A stretch of 64,000 nucleotides of DNA, from the NCBI RefSeq assembly GCF_003945595.2, contig NW_024104313.1, positions 124,001-188,000 of the forward strand, in the 5' to 3' direction. This document shows, one piece after another, positions 48,585 through 62,400 of this stretch; position 1 is the first letter of the stretch, and each line of letters begins with the position of its first letter. A program made the translations under genes and the position numbers. Under the pieces are notes generated by a model, which ran no database searches, was not told the DNA's origin, and worked only from the letters and a program-made list of their open reading frames with translations. The DNA is from Pipra filicauda. Taxonomy: Eukaryota > Chordata > Aves > Passeriformes > Pipridae.

Positions 48585-51500
48585 GGGATTGAAGTGCATT
48601 TTGTGCACACCTTGTTCAGTTTTCTTCACCGAGACTCTAGTTAACATGCACAAAAACTGCTCTGGAAATCTGACCTATGCACTAAAACCTGAAAAAGTGA
48701 AGTGATTCTTTTCAAAACTAACTTCAATACTCTGAGCCAGAATGCTAATGTAAATACAACTTATGTATTCTGTTTATATAAATGTTTGAAAACTAGTAAG
48801 GATCATCTTCTATTACATAATGAAACCTGTGATTAATGATAGCACTACATTAGTGGTAGAAATTGTGAGACTGCTTTCAAAGAACATATTATCCATACCG
48901 AAGACTAGTTTTGTTTTTCAGGATTTAATTGATTCATGTTTTAATGTTTGTTTTGGGTTTTTTTTTGCTGTATACTCAGCATCCAGAGGGAATTAAAAAC
49001 AACTGGCAGGGCTACTTACTTTAATTAAAAGACTTTAGAAAAAAATAATTAACTGATGACACATTATTCATGCCTTTTTTTTTTCCCCTATAAGCTATTT
49101 TGATTTCAGAGGATCACAGATTGCTGGTCTGTATATGGACTCTGTGGCTATCTAAAGTAAATTTGGTATTCCAGGCTAGGGTGATAGAATAGCAAAAAGC
49201 AATATATCAGCAGTAAGAGCAGAAATTGGGCTTTTGAATCACAGGAACAGAAGCTGACATTAGGAAGAAGATAGTATATCTTTAATATCCTCAAATAGAA
49301 GAGCTTTTTCTTAATTCTCTAGAACAGCTGAAAATTTTCCATACCTGTTGAGGATTGAGTAAGTATAATAATACATAAATGGCTGATAGCTAAATGTTTT
49401 CAGCATAAGAAATGTTTTAGTTCTATAAAAAGACTGAAAAACTGTCTGACATATCTACTTTACGCTCTCCACCTGTGCTTGATAAATAGAGGATAACAGC
49501 AGTTATTGCTTTTAAATGTCTTTTAAATCTTTGTCATTTTCTCTGAACTACTCTTTGTTGCCAGACTGAACAGGATGTTTGGGGGAGGGGGGAGAACAAA
49601 GGAAATATTTGAAAGAGTCAGACTATTCATACTGGTAAAATGAGGAAATTTATAAGGGGGGAAAAGAAAAGAATAAGAAGCTGGAAGCTGCATTCTGCCC
49701 TAGTCGATGGAGCGAGAGTGTTGTGTTGCATACTGTAAATTGGTAGTTGGCTGTCATCGCTCCTTTGAAAGTAAATCAGAGCTTCAGCTTATGCTGGGAG
49801 ACATTTAAGCCTTTTTCTTTCCTTCCTTTTTACCAACATAAACATCATTCATGCAGCCATTTTCTGTTACAAATTTGAGAACACTTCAGAGAGGGACTGA
49901 TTTCCTTCCATGTTAAGGTAATCCTGTAAAGGTCACCATCTAACCAATGTGAGCTTCCAAGATAAGGTACTAAGAGTGGGTATTTTTTTATTCTGTGATT
50001 GGATATTGGAGAGCTTTCTTTGAAGTTTGCAATTCCTTTGCCAGCTGGTCCCCGTTTTGACAGAGCTGACCTAGCTGGTAACTTAGGAGCTTGTGTTAAT
50101 TACAGAAGTGCTGGAACGAACCTCCTAAGCTTGTTGTCTCTTGGTCACACATTAGTATAAAATATGAAAGTTAATTGCTTTGAATATTTCAGATCCAGCT
50201 GTTTGTCTGATGAATGAATAGCTACTCTTTATGTTTTCTAGGAGGCCAGTGGAGTTACCAGGCTTTTCTGGGATTTACCTTCTCCTATAGCACTTAAGAT
50301 TGTAAGCCAATAAAGGTGTGGATTTGGCTTTGTTACATTACTTTCTGAAATGAGTAAGGATAAAGAGCAAGAATTATGTTGGTTTCTCATTTCATAAGTG
50401 AAAAGCAAGCTCATAATTCAGTTTCCTGTTGGTACTTTTTACATAAATTGCCCCAGAGACTGTTAGCTGCTGGAAAGCAGCTTGTTCTCCTCACTAGGTG
50501 TCTGCAGACAGCTGCAGTGTGCATTGGCTGGACTTGATTCCTTTGTGTTGATCTGTAATTTATTTGAACAGCTGGCATTTTTTCTTGCTTTTGTTTAATT
50601 TGTGTACACTGGAGATTTAGAAGGAAAGGATTCTTTGATTTCCAGTGTATTTCTCTGTGTCTCATTTCCTGTTTTAATTTACAGGCAATTGACAGTGTAT
50701 CTATTGATCTTCAAGGCTGTTTTCTGTTAACTTTTTGGCACACTGGCCTGTGTATCCTGCATGTGGTCCCTACCTATCTATTCATTAGCTGTTACTTAAC
50801 AGTGGGGAAAAAGAGAAACTTTGCTTATCTAATTGATTTTGACATCAATTCCCTGGTCAAAAACCAGTCTGCAATATCTTTAAGGAGCTGTGGACAGCAA
50901 ATCACCTGTCAAATTAACAGGAAAAACTGCACAGACAACTCCACAACTCTGGATACATTTCTAAGGCGAACAAGGTGGTCTTTGTTTACAAACTTGTTGT
51001 ATCCAATGATCACTAAATATACATTCAATTCAATATTATTTTCAGAGGATGTATGAAAAAGATTATGTCCTCTCAAAGCACCTGTTACTGTAAATACTCA
51101 TGCTAATTGGACTTTCAGGTGGATAAAGATATGCAAGATCAGCCTCCTCATTGCCTCTACAATTGACTCTGCTGAAATATTGTAAAAAGTTAATTTGGTT
51201 GTAAATGAAAATTTCCATCCTGGATATTTGGTTGATCTGAATGAACATTTTTTTTCTTGTTTGTTTTTTTTTTTTATTTTGCTTAGTCAGTGCTCCAGAA
51301 AAACAAAATAGAAAGGAAGAAGAAATGCTTTGAGCTTCCTTTAACGTTTAAATATCTTTCCAATTGAATTGCAGTTATGGAAAGGCCTCATTTGTCTTGA
51401 ATTGTGATAATTTCAATAGTGTTTGAGTCTTATCAATAAACTGTGTAAATAGTTTTGTAGGTACTGAATAAAAAAATATTCAGAGGGTAACATCACAATC

Positions 51501-54500
51501 TTCTTATAAGAAATGTATTCAATTACTGCAAGAGGGAACAAGTTTTTAATGTACTATAAAATGCAGCTACAGTAATTGAAATAATATAAAAATATTTCTG
51601 AACAGGTTTAAAGGATTGCGTGTAAAAAATTGAGTGTCATTGACTAGTACTGACATTCTCATTGAATACAATCCCATAAAATTACATAGTCTTGTTTAAG
51701 ACATAAAATGGCAGCTATGTATTTTAATAAATAATAAATTATTTTTAAAAACTAAATTTTAAGAAAAATGTAATTTTAATAGTTATCTCTGAAACACTTC
51801 ATGGTTTATTTTGATTCTTTTTCCAAGTCTTTAGTGTTTTCATAGAATACTGCTTTGGATGTGATTTCATAGATTCATTCAGTATCATCTTTTCTGTCTA
51901 GAAATGATACTTGAAGCCTAATTTTATATTCTCAATTTTTTTTCATTTTTTGATTTTGTGTTCTGTTTGCCTTGAAGTGTGACTTTGATATTTACCCTTA
52001 CCACATAGACATGAACAACAGAAGAAAATAGTAGATTTTGGTATAAGAGTCTTAATACATTTGGTCCAAAATTTAGTAGGATACTTTTGACTGATTCCTC
52101 TACACATACTCATTCAAGGTATGTCATCAATTCTTCACACCTAGCTAACAAGATTAGCTCTGGGATTGAAGAAAGAATGTTCTTTAATGTCTCTAAACAA
52201 CTTAAACCTACTTCTAAAATCTTAGCTATAGTAAGTACAAATACATACAAAAATGCAGGCATTTCCAGTCTGATTGTTGTCTACAAGCCGTAGTTTCACC
52301 ACTCTTTGAAAGGCATTTCTGCCCAGCTAATGAGATAGATGGTTTTGTTCTGAAGCCAACTTCAAAGGTACTGAGTGACATGCCAAAGTTTCTTATGAAA
52401 ATACTTCAGTTGTGATGAAAAGCTCTTTTAAAATGTTGGACATTCTTTCTCGCTTCTAATTTTCACTAAATCTCAGAGCTTTCACAATGTTTTATTCTAA
52501 AAGTTAGCATTTATCTTCTTTATCATGAAGACCAACTTCCATTCATGAGGGAAAAAAAATTAAAATATCAGTGGAATGGCTTGTGAGTGGAAAGAAAAAG
52601 GAAGAAAGTACTGTTAATGATTAGAATCAGGATATCTGTCCTACCATTTTTTGCTTTGAGAGTTAGCTTTGATTATATTTCATAAACATAGGTTAAAAAA
52701 AATGAAGTTGGAAGAGTAAAAAATATTTTAGATTTTTGTGGTTTGATTTTTTTCCTGCAGTGTGTTTTAATGTAGTGCCTCCTGAGATCCCTTTTAATTT
52801 TCATGGCATCAGTCCTTTCTCACTCATCTAAATGGATTTTGACATTTGAAGTTTGTTGATTTACAAAATGTCAGATAATTATAGGGAGAAAATGAATTAC
52901 ACCTTCCTTTCTCCAAATGAAAGTTAGTGTCACATACTAACCTAGGATTGTGGAAAAGATAGTTATAACTGCTGTGTTATAAACCACTATTTTATTCTTG
53001 TGAGTCTTCCTGTAGACTTTTAGGGAAAGCCACTGTTTTATATAATGATTTCCCTTTTGCTTTTGATAAATAAGTACCGCTGCTGATAATTTTTTCAGGA
53101 AACTTACTCCTAACACCTCAAAATATCTAGTTTTGTAACAGGTTATGGTAGTCATTCTAAAGGAAATCATCAAGAAAAGTAGGGGAAATTAATGCAAAAT
53201 ACAAAAGTGAAAGGTAATGCTTTTATATTCCTCTTTCTGTTCACAACATGCTAAAAATATTATTACTAGGAGAGACTTCCCTTCCCTTTGGTTTTTGTAC
53301 TGACAATTTTGTTCTGGCCACTTGAGCCCTTTGCTAAATGTGAGTCTGTGGATCCAATAACTAATTCAATAATGCTGTTGCTTTTTTTTTCCACTGTGTT
53401 TTGCTTGGCAGACCAGCCTGTGTATTTGACGTTGTGCAGGATTGCTTTCAGCCTCCTTCACTAGCAGCATTGATTTCATTCTTTATTTTAAAATGTTATA
53501 TGTATGTATCTCTCTGTCCACACAGTATGCAACTGCAAAGCTGCGGATCTGTCATAGTGATCACCCATCATAGCAGGGTGCAGGAGGCTCTAAGTACTCA
53601 TTTCAATATTTCCTACTGCTCCAAAGATAACTTTCCAAACTGTGAGAAGAATGTAAGCAGGAGCTGTGGTTGTGTACTGCTGAACTTCTGATCATTCAGG
53701 CAGCTTGAAACATTTGTTCTGAGGTAGAGAGATGGGAAATTCCTCATTTATATGTAGTGGTAGGAAGTATGAATCTGAATTGTTGTCTTTGAAATGTCAA
53801 CATTTTCCTCTAAAAATGGAAGAAGTAGCATGGGCTTAAGAATAGTAATTTTTTCTTGGAGACCTGGAAACTTGCTCTGCCATTTGTCTTTTTCTGACTT
53901 TTCCCCGTGCCTTGTGTTTTTGCAAGTGTCTTATCTATTGCAGGCTCTTTATGTAATTTTTTTTTTTCTCTGAGCAACCTACTAAAATGTAGCCCAAATT
54001 TCAGCTGAGTGGTTCAAGCATTGCTGAACTGTGAACAATAGTAATTTAAATTAAACTGAGTTGGTTAGGCAAAAATATGGTTAGGTGGGTTTTTCAGAAG
54101 AACACAGTAGGAGAGCTGGCTCTTATCCAGAGTTCCCTTTCCAGAGTTCATATTGGAAAGAGAAAGACCTATTTTCTCTTTAGAACCTTCATCTCTTAAG
54201 TGTCTAAGCTATTTATCACAACTTGTTAGGTAGCCAGAGCTCCAGCTGCCCCCATCCTGACTGCCAAAATCGCCAGCTTCAAACCTGACAACTTCTACAG
54301 TTATTCATAGGTTTGATTTTTTCAATGTGACCTTTTGAAAATTTATGGCAGCATGAAATTCAATTAGTTACCTATCTAAATGAATCACAAAAGGGATTCT
54401 GAAGTGCTTGAATTCTTCATTTTCATGTAAAATTCATATTTCTTTCTATTTGAAGTTGGGATGGATGGAAGCATCTTTCCATGTGGAACCGTATTAAGAG

Positions 54501-54651
54501 TTTTATCATTTTATATACACAAAAGGACTGTATATCACCCACATCACTTCTAAGATGTTGATCAGTGGCAAGTATCGTGATGACAGCTGTTATATACTGA
54601 CAATAAACATCAAAATTACTTAAAGATACTTTTAAAGAGTAAAAGTAGTTC

Positions 54652-54666
54652 TTTTTTTTTTTTTTT
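54652..54666 (+). repeat. Poly-T tract (15 T)
   Basis: Fifteen thymines. On the minus strand it would be an A tail, but no retroposed body is seen beside it. Confidence 0.9.
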
Positions 54667-57600
54667 GTTCTTCATTTAATTCATTAAGCATCAGGAAAGA
54701 TACGTTATTATGTAACTTCGACTGGTACCAAACACTGTACATGCATCTTCTTCAGAGCATCATTTCCAAAAAAACCTGTTCTTCTTCAGAGAGTGAAGCC
54801 TTAAGTTAAACAGAAGGGTTGAATCTTTTCATATGTGAATTCATTTCTCCAACCCTTTTTACTGGGAAGCATATGGTGACATAGCAATGAAGTGGCTTTG
54901 CACCAACTAGATTTATATGCTGTACTGCAGGAGCAAGCAAAACCAGAATGGTTTCATTCATCTCCTTCTGGTAAATTAGGTAAGACATTAAGTAACAGTA
55001 GTGTTCAGTTGCTTCACTATTGAAAGTTTTTGCAGAACACGAGGTGGCATTAGAATTAGGTACTGAGCACTTCAGGAAAGCTTCACTATTGCTCACAGTA
55101 TGATTTTGCTCTTTCGGTAATTTTTTTTTTAGGAATTGCTCCTTAAAAACTTCAGAAGATACCTCAGTGATAAAAACTGACTTCAAACTTCTTTTCCATT
55201 TGTAGGTAAGAGTAGACTGTGAAAACAATACCGTTTTTTAAATTTCAAAGTACTGTAAGAAACAGCAGGTATTTCAAAATTGACAGCCAAACTTAATTTT
55301 CTATAGATCTGCACAAAAATAAAGATAAAAGAAAATGAAGCATAAACAGATGTGTAAGAACAGCTTTCAAATATACTTTTGGGTTTTCAGATGAACACAA
55401 AGAACTAAGGAAACTTACTAGTTTAGTCATTGAGTAAAGGGAGGATAAGGACTAATATGATATACAGTTGCTTATATGCAATAGTATAGGACCTTGATTT
55501 AAAGTTCCAATTGACAAATGTCTTTGACAGTTACTATGGTGGTGGTTTCTTTGGCATTTCAAACAGATTAGTTCTTCATGTACAGATGATTGTTGCTTTT
55601 TTTCTATATTTGTATTCTTTTCTGTTCAGCCTTTTACGTACTAATCCATTGTCCTTGTTCATCACTTTGGAAAGTTTTAGTGGAGCTCTGTGAAATGAAT
55701 AGTCATGCATGCTATGAGCAGAAAATATTTTAATTTTTTTTCACTTCATAGAAAATTCAAATAATGAAAATGTGGGGATATGGAAAACATATAATGCAAA
55801 TTAATCATTAAATAGAAGAAAAATTGTAAAATTGTTCAGAATGATCATATTAAAGGTTATTCCATAGTATTTGAGTCTTTATACAGAAAATGTCTGTATA
55901 AATTTTGGCATATGGCTCTATGCTGAAAGTACAGTCTAACCAGAAAACTATCCAAAAATGTTTTCGTGCTAATAAAAGACTAATTTAGTTCCAGTTGAAC
56001 TAACAAATTCTTCTGTATTTCTGAGATTATTTCTTGTCCATTTGATAGTGTGTATGTACTGGCTGTTAGTATAGATAATAACCTTGAGAGCATGTCCCCC
56101 AGATATACTAGAGTGATTGAAGATCCATCTTTTAAACACAAAAACAAAAGTCTTTCTATAATTGAGCATGAAAATCTCATTGAGTTTTATAACTTCCGTG
56201 AACAGCAAGTTTCTCATCTTCATTTGTAAAGAGTGAATTCAGTTTTGAATAGAGGATTAAGACTACTTTCAGAGTGTGTAACCAAACAACTGTTAATCCT
56301 TAATGTTTTCTTAGTTCTATAATAGGGAGTTTCTAATCAGAGCATTTTGATGTCAGCTCAATGTCTTCTGAATTAGATTTACTGTCATTTGATAGAATGT
56401 AACATTTTTAATAAGAAAAAAAAGTAATAGAATCTAATACAAGCAGCAATCTTTTGGGGTAATGACTGCAAAGACAAGGGTACCCTGCTTCTATGAAATC
56501 AAGGATGAAGGCCCAACACAACAATCTGATTTGCTGCACTGCAGTAAGATGACAAAGAGCTCATTCCAAGACAAGGGAAAATTAGTGAAATAAAGAATGG
56601 CTCTTGATGGCTTTCACTATTGCGGTTGTTCCTAGCAGCCCTAGGAATATGATGATTATAATAAATGGTTTAATTTTTACTTTATGAATCCTGAAGAAGG
56701 CTTTACATTGATCAAAATATTTTGCTTCCCGTTCTTTTTCAGATAGTATTGAAAAATGGGAGGAGAGTGATCCTGAGAAATAAAACCAATATAATTGTTA
56801 AAAATGAATCTTTGTTTTGCATGCTATAGGTTTAAAAATCTCCTTTTGTTCTTGCCAATTTAGTATTGGCTTCACAGACTGTTGAAATACAACTGTGTGT
56901 CTCATTGTCAATGCCATAGTTGTCCAGATTTTGTCATTTGATTCAGTTTCCTTAGCTTTGTTTCACATTCAGTAACTTGTGAAGCAGATACATTTTTGGT
57001 TGCGAAACAGTTTTTAATCCATTTTCTGCTCTGTAATGAGAGTCCTAAAAGTAGAAGAAACTGTCTTGTGTTGAGATTGTAGGGATTATTAAATTATTTA
57101 TATGAAGAAACAGGCTTGCTCATGATGTAGAAACTCTTTCTATTGTAGGATTTTCATTTAACTATACTCCTTTCTCATTAATTCTGTGATGTTTACAATA
57201 CTTCCAATCTAACGAAGTCAGATTTCTCATCCAACAGTCATTGACCTATTTCTCATTCTTTTTGTACATAATAGTACCCTCCCTGCACCTCCAAAGCTCT
57301 TCTGTTGTGTATCGGTTAGGACTTCTACACACCTGTTAGACCTGGTGCAGTCAGTCAAGGTGAAGCGCTTTGCTAGATAGTTCTTTTGCTCCTTGCTTCT
57401 TTACCAACCTGGAATTTTTCCATGCATGTGGAAAGATTAAGTCACTACCCACTAATATAATAAAGTTTGTTGTTTTTTTAAAGTAATATAAAAGTAGGCC
57501 TTTCATTTCTACTCTTTCCTCTGCCAGACTGGGATGTAGATACACGATTGAGAGAAAATTTCCGAAAGGATTCAACCTTTCCTGTTGTCTAAGTTGGTGA

Positions 57601-58626
57601 GAACAATATTTAACTAAATGCCCAATTTTTAAGAATTCCATATATAAACTAAGTATATTTATTTATTAAGAGGAAAAGGAGATGCTAATTTGCAGTGTTT
57701 GAGCACCTAACAACTTAGAATTGTTTTTTAGCTATTGTATTTAATTGAGAAAGAATAAACTGTATAATGCCAGCTTATGGTTAAAGTACCCTTTACGGAA
57801 ATTTTCAAAGGGCAGATGTGGCAGAAGTTAAAATACAGGTACTGAGTGTGGTAAGGAAGTTTCCTGAGTAAGAAACATTTTATTTCTGAAACAGACCAAA
57901 GTCAAGTTGTTGCATTGATTGAAGAGGGTATTTGCATAGAGGGGGGGAAAATAAATAGAAGAACTGCTGCACATCTTGTTGTAATAAATTTTGCCATATG
58001 ATTTGAAATTCAGGTTTCCAGTTGACTGAGTTTACAGTATTGAATTTCCCTTCAGTTTGTGACTGAAATAATTTCATGCAACCTCCATTATTTATTGCTA
58101 GAAGGGTCATAAATTTTAACAGATCAGTTATATAAATGATGCAACTGAGATGAGCAATGTCAAAATACCTTTATAAATGAAGAAATGTGGCTGTGGTTTG
58201 GATACCATGACGTTGTTTCGTATAGGGAAAGCTTCACCTCTACAACTTTGCCATTAATAATATACATAGTATGAATTAGGAAGCCTGGAAAGTGTGTAGA
58301 ACAGCAGTTTCAGCTATGTGTAGTGAAACACTGGATCCACTCAAATGGTAGTCTCAATTCCCATAGATTTGATTTTCTGCTATTGTTTTAGGGTACAAAA
58401 CAACTGCTACTTGCTTGACTACTCTTGCCATGTTAGATCTGACTTGAAATAGTTAGGTAAAGTTCTAAGGTCACGAATGCCATAATTCTGAGGAAAGAGA
58501 AACCCAAGCCAAAGTGCCTTTCAGGCAGGACTTGGAGAAGAAACTAGATAGTAGGTGTTTTTTGCTGGTTCCTGGAGTCATGTGGACTGATGGGACACTC
58601 AGCTTCTCATCTGAGGCAATCTGCTT

Positions 58627-58660
58627 GTGACCTAATAATTCTCGGAGGATACTAGGTCAC
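58627..58660 (+). repeat. 8-bp inverted repeat with nuclear-receptor-like half sites
   Basis: GTGACCTA and TAGGTCAC form a perfect inverted repeat around an 18-base spacer. It contains TGACCT and AGGTCA, the half-site of many nuclear receptors, in everted arrangement. The wide spacing argues against a classical response element. Confidence 0.7.
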
Positions 58661-59370
58661 AGTCATCCTAAGTGCCTTTATCCATCCCTACTGAAAGAGT
58701 AAAGGACTAAAAAAACTCAGTCACATTCTTTTCAATACACAGAAAATGTTCTTGTTTTCTTTTATAGTATCTGTGTTAAATAGTAGATATCTCCTCAACC
58801 TCATTGTGTTTTGTTTATCAGCATAGTTTTTAATGCACTTATTTAGGAATTTTTCTCTAAGTTTGCATTCAGTTATCAAGTTTTCTCTCCTTTATGGAGC
58901 TTTGTATGTCTTCTTGAGTAGAAGCAGTTTTTATTTTGGGAAGCTGCTGTTTCAGTAAATTAAGGCCATAAACAGAACATGGTACCTTTTTCCTCATTGT
59001 AGCCATTTAAAAATTAAGTGTCTAACCTGAACTAATTGCCTAAGTTCTATTTGTAATCAACAGGGAATGTTAGATACTTCCTAAAGGAGACTTGTCCAGC
59101 TTAGGAAACTGTCTTGATGATTTTCCTTGTTATGTCCTTTGTGTTCTGAATGTGTATCGGTATAGTTCATCTGTGTTATATAAACAGATTGGTTTCTTTT
59201 ATTGGCATGAAATCCTAGAGATTGTAATTTTCCATTTGCAGTTTGTACAATAATCTTTTGGGCCTCTGATACCTCCTGTGCTTGCCCTTTTAAGGCATAT
59301 GCTGTGATTCTGTGCATATTCTTGGAGGCTTCTGCTATGGAGAGACCTTGCTAGAACTTCACTCTTAAGT

Positions 59371-59402
59371 GAAATTCAGTGAGATAGAAATTCAGTGAGA
59401 TA
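59371..59402 (+). repeat. 16-bp perfect tandem duplication
   Basis: GAAATTCAGTGAGATA is present twice, head to tail, without mismatch. Confidence 0.95.
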
Positions 59403-62400
59403 GAATTACTCAATGTCTTTACATAATTTGCTAAATATCTTTTTTGCCTAAGGAAATTCCACATCCTTAGTTAATATTTTAATACTAAACTCTAAGATAA
59501 ATTAGGAGACTATACAGGCTTGTTTCTCATCTGCTTTCTGGGTGGTTTTTTTTCTGGGTTTTTTGTTTGTTTTTTTAATTATAGACTGAGATCAGCTTCA
59601 AACCCAACTTCAACAATTCCATGGATAATGTTCTATCTAGGGTGTTTCATGACAACTCAGCTTCATCAATTCTTGTCTCTTTATATTTATCATTTTTTGC
59701 CAGTTGTGCATATGACTTAAATCCTCATATGAAAAGTCACACTTGTCTTGACATGTGAAAACTGGGCCCCAAGCTAGTGCTTCTATAAAAAGAGGTGAAA
59801 TTTATGCCAATAAATAATTTTGTAAAGACTCCTCAGTCTGACTTTGATACTTCAGCTGAATTCTTCAGAGTCTTATGTAAGCACATGAACCATAGCAGGC
59901 GTACAAGGATCATGTGATATGTTAGAAAAACAGTGACAGTTTTGGTACTGCTGTTTATAGTACAACAACTTCAGTGCATCAGTATTGGTCACCTGGCTTG
60001 CATGTTTACTTGAGTATGAAGCAGGGCAATGGCAAGGGCTCAAGCACTGCTAAGCAGCCATCCATGCATTTTTATTACTAGCATACTCTCCGGCATAGTT
60101 TTGATCTGCTCCACTCCAGAGAGTTCTCAGGAGTGGCTTGAGTCAACAGCATATGCTGGGATCTGTTCCCAATAGGCACTTTAGATGCTACTGTTCTATT
60201 TTGAGCAATTCTGGCAAGTGAATAAAAACTGCTGTGTTGCCAGCCTGAGAAACAGAGATTAGACTTTAGCCCATTTAATTTACTTTTTACTTCTCTAGAA
60301 CAGTGTCAAACTCAGAAGTATCAGGGAATTATTTGGAAGCTATATAGTCTGTCTGCAGGGCTTTTTGAATCTGGTAGCTGTGGGATATATGCAGGATATT
60401 ACCTTTGTCCATTTAGCTTTTTGAAAGTTTCTAGTGGCTTGGTATCCCATAGAGGTTGTTCTGTAGGCCAAATGATATTCTTTATCTCAACAGTGTGTTC
60501 ACTGACCAGAGATCCTTAACTGAGAGCATTCTTGTATTAACATTTTCATAAAATAGAAAATGTTTTGAAATTTAGGTCCATTTAGGTTATATGGAGATCT
60601 CAAGAGTGAATGTACGTTAGAATCCGTATCCTTACAGTATCCATTTGGTTCTCCTTGGAGTTCCGAAACTATTGCAGGAGATGCATCTTCTGCATCTGCT
60701 TGGAGAGTCCATCCATTCTGCCTCCCTGCAATCCAGGTCCTGTTCAAGAACCTGAAAGATATTACAAGATCTGATGTTTTTTAAAATTTAACTTTCAAAC
60801 ATGACTGAAAACAAGCTCAGGGAAATGGGAAAATATCAGGACATTCAAATAAAAGGCATAGCGATGTTTATTAGAGATCAGAAAGCTAGAAACACAGGTG
60901 TGCTAAAAAATATCATAATTGGAATAAAAGATTGTCTAATAAATTGGTTATCATTAATGCTATAAAAAGAAACTGTATATTATTGGTGGATATTTACAGA
61001 TATTGTGTGATTGGATATGTCTAATTATGGAAATGCAAAGAATAAAGTTTCTCATCCTCTGCAATGTGTCCTAATGAAGAACACTGCTGAGATGTGTAAG
61101 CATAGTGGAACAGTGGATTTGGCAGCAAATGTAACAAATTAGGCAGCACACAAACTACGGTAGTCAGGCAGCCTGAAATTAGTCTAAAATCTCTAAAGAC
61201 GTGGAGTTTTTGAAAACAAAGTTGTATCCCTCTACAGACAGAAAGCAAAATAGGTTGCCCTTACTGTGAATTTTGTAAGAAATGGCTTGCTGGAGAGCTC
61301 ACAAAACAATATTGCTGAAGTTAGGCAGTATGAGTTTTGTTTCAAATTCTTGGCTTCAGAGCAAAAGCTGTAACGAGAATTTTTTATAATTGCCATTTCT
61401 AAATCTTGCAAGGCAAAAAGGTAGTAATTTTCCCCATTATATTGCACAGTGCTAATCAACCCTTTGGAGGAATTGAAAGTTAAAAGAATTGATAATCAAG
61501 ACAAAAACCCCCAGAAACAATAATACCAAAGCAAATTCAATAGCTAACTCCTAGGTGAAACAAAACTAAATTACAATTAGATAGAATGCAGTGAGTTGGT
61601 GTTAAAGTGTCAGACTTGTTCAGCTTCTGATACCAGTGGGTAATGGAAGGTGGGAATGCAAAACCATACCTGTGCTCATAACTTAGAGAGTGTTTGTGAA
61701 GTGATGACAAGGGAAATTCTCAAAAAATGTGCTTCAGGATTTAATAGCACACCTTGTAGCTGCAAAACCTTTTTCATCTCCTGTCTTCTCCTCTCAATGT
61801 CATGCAAAAAAACCTCCCTTCATTGCTATTATTATGTTAACATACATTTATGAATTTTAAATGCACTGTGGTTGTTTGAGTGGCCAGTCATGAAGTATAG
61901 AAAAACGAAATGATAGAACAGAAACATGCAAACTGCTGTAGTTGTGATGCTTCATTAAGGTTCCTGAAATGAGAACATTCATGAGAACTTGACTTTGAAG
62001 TCCTTATCTGTAAAGGTGTTTTTCAGAAGTAGTGCCAGAGTGAACTATCTAGTCAGAGAAGGTCTTTTAAGATATAATGAACTATATAGTATCTTTCTTG
62101 CAGCTGTGTCAGCTTCCATAGGAGTAAACACGGGATTATATAAACGGGATGTAGACACAGGCTGTCCTATATTTGGATTCCTTATCAGTCCTGTCATGTG
62201 CACTACTCTTACATCATCAAAACAACCAAACAACAGGTTAGTAGAAGAAAAACATAGAAGGACTATTGTTTTTATGTCAGAGTATTGGCTGTACATCAAA
62301 GTAGAAGATGTGCTGAAGTACCCAATACCGCTGTAGCTGAGAGGCATTTCTATTATAAGCATCGTTTTACAGGCACACGTGACTTGCAAAATTCTTTCAG

